Shown here piece by piece: positions 34,578-37,358 of a stretch of DNA of 37,358 bases. The stretch lies in assembly GCA_945861575.1 (NCBI GenBank), contig CAMAVD010000018.1, positions 1 to 37,358 of the forward strand, written 5' to 3'. Every line of letters starts with the position of its first letter. The first letter of the stretch is position 1. The notes below the pieces were generated by a model, which worked only from the letters and a program-made list of their open reading frames with translations, ran no database searches and was not told where the DNA came from. A program made the translations under genes and the position numbers. This stretch comes from Akkermansia muciniphila (GTDB taxonomy: Bacteria > Verrucomicrobiota > Verrucomicrobiia > Limisphaerales > UBA11320).

Positions 34578-35379
34578 ATGCGCCTGATCCGTGAGCAGGT
34601 CCATGTAAAAGAGAGTGTGAGCGGTTTCAACTTGGGGGAGGTCGGACCAAAAGCACTGGAGACGCTGTGGCTTAGAGGCGGGTTCCCTCGATCCTTCCTC
34701 GCCGCGAGCGCTGCGAGCAGACTTTATCCGAACCCTTTTGGAACGCGACATGCCACAGCTTGGTATCAGGACTCCCTCGGAAACGCTTCGTCGTTTCTGG
34801 GCCATGGTCGCCCACTACCACGGACAAGTTTGGAATGCCGCTGAACTTGCCCGCGCATTAGGCTCGTCGGAACCTACAGCGAGGCACTATCTTGACATAC
34901 TCTGCGGCACCTATGTCGTGCGTCGCCTTCAGCCGTGGCATACCAATCTCGGCAAACGCGAACTCAAGGCACCCAAAGTATATGTCAGAGATTCTGGACT
35001 CCTGCATCGCCTACTCGGGATCGACACGCGGAGAGAATTGCTCACACATCCTAAGCTTGGCGCATCGTGGGAAGGGTTTGCCCAGGAGCAGGTGCTCGCC
35101 ATCACCGGACAAGATGACACCCACTATTGGGCGACTCAGAATGGAGCCGAACTGGATCTGCTGCTTTTCCGGCGAGGCAAAGCTTGGGGAGTGGAGTTCA
35201 AGGTAGGCGATTCACCGCAGATGACCAAGTCTCTGCACATCGCACTGGGCGACCTAGGATTGGAACGGGCCTGGAGTGTCTATCCCGGCACTCGGCGATA
35301 TCGAGTGCATAAGGAGGTAGAAGTCTTGCCCCTGGCCGAGGTAGGGGAGCTTGCCAAGTTCTTGGGCGCCGGAGCCTGA
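34578..35379 (+). pseudogene. truncated and frameshifted AAA ATPase with DUF4143 domain
   Basis: Remains of a DUF4143-type ATP-binding protein (normally ~380 aa: AAA domain, then DUF4143 with a nuclease-like C-terminus). The frame from 34578 reads VSGFNLGEVGPKALETLWLR then GGFPRSFLAAS, matching the middle of the family. The other frame reads RADFIRTLLERDMPQLGIR and continues cleanly to GAELDLLLFRRGKAWGVEFK and the stop at 35379. The frames switch within 34701-34716, with several residues missing at the junction. The whole N-terminal AAA part, including Walker A and B, is absent upstream. The ORF-track entry 34738-35379 is the intact 3' portion and could still be translated, but without its ATPase domain. 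The ELDLLL...VEFK wording is the PD-(D/E)XK-like core. Confidence 0.75.
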
Positions 35380-35876
35380 TGCCCCTGATCGATGGCAACG
35401 AGCCCCCGTTGCAAAAGTCCGGCTAGAAAACTTCACGACCATTGAGGAGTCGCACGGGAGCGGAGCGGATCAACAGTCGCTCAGTTCGACGGTCAGATCA
35501 CCTCTCTGTCGGAGCCGACGTGAGAAGGCCTCGATATGGACCGGTACCAGACGGTCGTTTTTTCCCCTGCCTTGCCCTGACGTACGTGGACAGTGCATCG
35601 AATAAAGACGCCAGGACGCAAAGGTGGGAAGAGGATTGGGAGAGGAATTTAATCCTAAAAAGGAGAATGGAGGTGGGCGTGAGGGCGGATTTTGCACCTT
35701 TCGGAGGTGCGCTACAAAAATAGAAGACGCGCACCTTGGAATCAATGACCACGTCTTCACCGTGGACGTCTTCCAGTTTTTCTGCGTTACTTGACAGGTC
35801 GTCCCCGTGACTAGTCCCTATTCCTGCCCCTCTCTGGGCAAGGCGGAATCAATAGCCCGGTGGAACGTCCTGCTCT
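35380..35876. other. intergenic stretch without a supported gene
   Basis: Nearly 500 bp between the ATPase remnant and the DUF1501 gene. Small overlapping ORFs exist on both strands, but none has a recognisable motif or ribosome site. A short stretch near 35606-35640 (GACGCCAGGACGCAAAGG, purine-rich) resembles debris found next to mobile small genes in related genomes. The DUF1501 promoter should lie at the right end; no clear hexamers were seen. Confidence 0.35.
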
Positions 35877-37253
35877 ATGATCAAACTAACTGGCAGAGGG
35901 TCAATTACGACCTGCGATGGGGTCACCCGACGCGATTTTCTACAGATCGGCACGCTTGGAGCGCTTGGCTTCAGCATGGCGCAGTACGCTGCGGCAAAGG
36001 CGGCCGGCAATGTCGAGGATCGGGCAGGCGAAAAGGCCTGTATTCTCATCTTCAACCTGGGAGCGCCGAGCCAACTCGACACCTTCGACATGAAGCCGGA
36101 TGCGCCGCGCGAAATCCGCGGCCCTTTCAAGCCGATCCGCACCAAGAGCAGCGCCTTTGAGATCAGCGAGATCCTACCCAAACACGCCGCCCTGGCGGAT
36201 AAGTTCTCACTGGTCCGCTCCTGCTATCACACCGCAGCCGCCGTGCACGACACCGGGCATCAAATGATGCAGACGGGCCGTCTGTTCACAGGCGGCATCA
36301 ACACGCCGCATGCCGGCTGCGCCCTCAGCTATCTAAAGGGTCGACGCAGCGAACTCCCCGCCCACGTCATCCTCCCCGAGCCAATGGGGCCCACCGGCGG
36401 CAATATGCCCCATGGACAGGATGCAGGCTTCCTCGGCAAGGCTCACGACCCCTTCGTGCTCGACGCCGACCCTTCTCTCAAGAACTTCAAAGTCCCCGAC
36501 CTCCTGCCCCCAAGTGAAATCGGCGAAGCCCGACTTCAGAGGCGCAAGGAGCTGCGGGAGACCGTCGAGGACAGCCTGAGGAACTTCGAGACCAGCGAGT
36601 CTGCAAAGCGGATGGACGCGAACTTCGCCGACGCTTACCGCCTGATGAGCAGCCCCAAAGCGCGCGAGGCATTCGATCTCAGCCAGGAGCCCCTAAAAGT
36701 GCGGGAGCGCTACGGCATGACGCGCTTCGGACAGTGCTGCCTCCTGGCGCGCCGCTTGGTGGAACGGGGTGTTCGCTTCGTCACCATCAACACCTTCATC
36801 ACGGTCTTCGACGAAATCACCTGGGACATCCACGGCTCGAAACCCTTCACCTCCATCGCGGGAATGAAGGACATCGTGGCACCGATGTACGACCAGGGCT
36901 ATAGCGCACTGCTCGAGGATCTCTTCCTGCGAGGCATGCTCGACAACACCCTGGTCACCTCGCTGGCAGAGTTCGGTCGGACGCCCCGAATCAACCCGAC
37001 CGGTGGTCGCGACCACTGGCCCCAGTGCTGGACCGTGAACTTCGCCGGGGGCGGCGTGAAGGGCGGTCGTGTGGTGGGCCGCAGCGACGAGATCGGAGCC
37101 TACCCCGTGGAACGACCTGTCCAACCGAAAGAGGTCGTAGCCACAATCTACCACTCGTTGGGACTTGATCTCGACACTCACCTTCCAGGCCCGGCTGGCC
37201 GGCCATTCCCCTTGGTAGACTTTGGCACCCAACCCATCCGCGAGCTATTCTAG
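35877..37253 (+). CDS. DUF1501 family protein with Tat signal
   Basis: A 458-residue DUF1501 protein, a family related to the sulfatase/alkaline-phosphatase superfamily and abundant in Planctomycetota and Verrucomicrobiota. The N-terminus has a twin-arginine export motif, TRRDFLQIGTLGALGFSM. Then come ILIFNLGAPSQLDTFDMKPD (family opening), FSLVRSCYHTAAAVHDTGHQ, TINTFITVFDEITWDIHG and the conserved LAEFGRTPRINPTGGRDHWP near residue 365. DUF1501 genes are usually paired with DUF1549/DUF1553 cytochrome-like genes; none lies upstream here, and the downstream side is cut by the window. Function unknown. The protein probably acts folded in the periplasm. Confidence 0.9.
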   Translation: MIKLTGRGSITTCDGVTRRDFLQIGTLGALGFSMAQYAAAKAAGNVEDRAGEKACILIFNLGAPSQLDTFDMKPDAPREIRGPFKPIRTKSSAFEISEILPKHAALADKFSLVRSCYHTAAAVHDTGHQMMQTGRLFTGGINTPHAGCALSYLKGRRSELPAHVILPEPMGPTGGNMPHGQDAGFLGKAHDPFVLDADPSLKNFKVPDLLPPSEIGEARLQRRKELRETVEDSLRNFETSESAKRMDANFADAYRLMSSPKAREAFDLSQEPLKVRERYGMTRFGQCCLLARRLVERGVRFVTINTFITVFDEITWDIHGSKPFTSIAGMKDIVAPMYDQGYSALLEDLFLRGMLDNTLVTSLAEFGRTPRINPTGGRDHWPQCWTVNFAGGGVKGGRVVGRSDEIGAYPVERPVQPKEVVATIYHSLGLDLDTHLPGPAGRPFPLVDFGTQPIRELF

Positions 37254-37277
37254 GCTGCTGAACCACTCCCTCGCCGC

Positions 37278-37358
37278 ATGAGCTCTCCGTATCCTACCGA
37301 TGTCATCCGACGGTCTGTTCGTCTGCCAGACTGCAGCCCGTATCTTCGCAGGATGGTT
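37278..37358 (+). CDS. possible start of a further gene, cut by window end
   Basis: An ATG 24 nt after the DUF1501 stop opens a frame (MSSPYPTDVIRRSVRLPDCS and onward) that is still open at the window edge, 27 codons in. Nothing in it is recognisable, and chance is a fair explanation. The short distance to the DUF1501 gene is the only support. Confidence 0.2.
   Translation, partial: MSSPYPTDVIRRSVRLPDCSPYLRRMV

Noticed and set aside
35442-35723. 93-aa plus-strand ORF in the gap before the DUF1501 gene
   Set aside because: Arginine-rich, motif-free composition typical of chance frames, with a competing frame on the other strand.
1-37358. tRNA, rRNA, CRISPR arrays, prophage or complete insertion sequences
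   Set aside because: No cloverleaf-like block, regular spacer-repeat pattern, transposase, integrase or phage structural gene was recognised on either strand. This was a reading by eye, and a covariance-model search could still find a small RNA.

Overview
The window reads as a chromosomal segment of a GC-rich Gram-negative bacterium, most likely a member of the Verrucomicrobiota. That placement is inferred from gene content: a large CotH/lamin-tail/LamG exoprotein, a vanadium haloperoxidase, a Tat-exported DUF1501 protein, a tandem UvrA pair, a beta-helix remnant with a 'DGGLGAGTQNDPWDGS' type motif, and a GxxExxY C-terminus. No rRNA, tRNA, CRISPR array or intact insertion sequence was found.

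Layout. (1) 1-4.3 kb: the tail of a GxxExxY nuclease-like gene, a ComM/YifB AAA+ ATPase whose usual cysteine cluster is missing, divergent yraN, a TerC-family membrane protein and a lipoprotein aldose 1-epimerase. A 13-bp-stem hairpin lies between the last two. (2) 4.5-6.7 kb: pxpB-pxpC-pxpA, the 5-oxoprolinase operon, joined by GTGA and ATGA stop/start overlaps. (3) 7.0-8.9 kb: a DUF433/DUF5615 toxin-antitoxin-like pair with a near-consensus promoter placed so that its mRNA would be leaderless. It is followed by a decayed secreted beta-helix gene and a gene-poor stretch with a hexamer repeat and a G10 tract. (4) 8.9-14.9 kb: two adjacent UvrA paralogues 4 nt apart, differing in which accessory domains they keep. 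(5) 15.0-25.1 kb, all on the minus strand: an O-antigen-ligase-like protein, rdgB, and a terminal oxidase locus. Read 5'->3' the oxidase locus is ctaA-ctaB-coxA-coxC-coxD-orf70-orf102-coxB-sco-DUF420. (6) 25.4-27.8 kb: ispH-dgt. (7) 28.1-34.1 kb: convergent vanadium haloperoxidase and CotH exoprotein. (8) 34.2-37.4 kb: a REP-like twin hairpin, a broken AAA/DUF4143 ATPase gene, and a DUF1501 gene.

How the genes work together. ctaB and ctaA make heme A from protoheme. coxA/B/C/D are the aa3-type oxidase. Sco and DUF420 are probable copper-delivery and assembly factors, and two small membrane proteins lie inside the locus as candidate extra subunits or assembly proteins. pxpBCA opens 5-oxoproline to glutamate. 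The UvrA pair serves nucleotide-excision repair or a related surveillance role. dgt and rdgB are nucleotide-pool enzymes, and ispH completes isoprenoid precursor synthesis.

Most notable observations: the oxidase subunit I keeps the D-channel and catalytic residues but has Ile where the canonical K-channel lysine lies; subunit III carries an inserted domain of about 75 residues between two membrane helices; the two UvrA paralogues show reciprocal domain wear; and the DUF433 gene has a probable leaderless promoter. Start codons were moved inward from the ORF track where family N-termini or neighbour spacing supported it. All functional calls rest on recognising motifs by eye, not on database searches.
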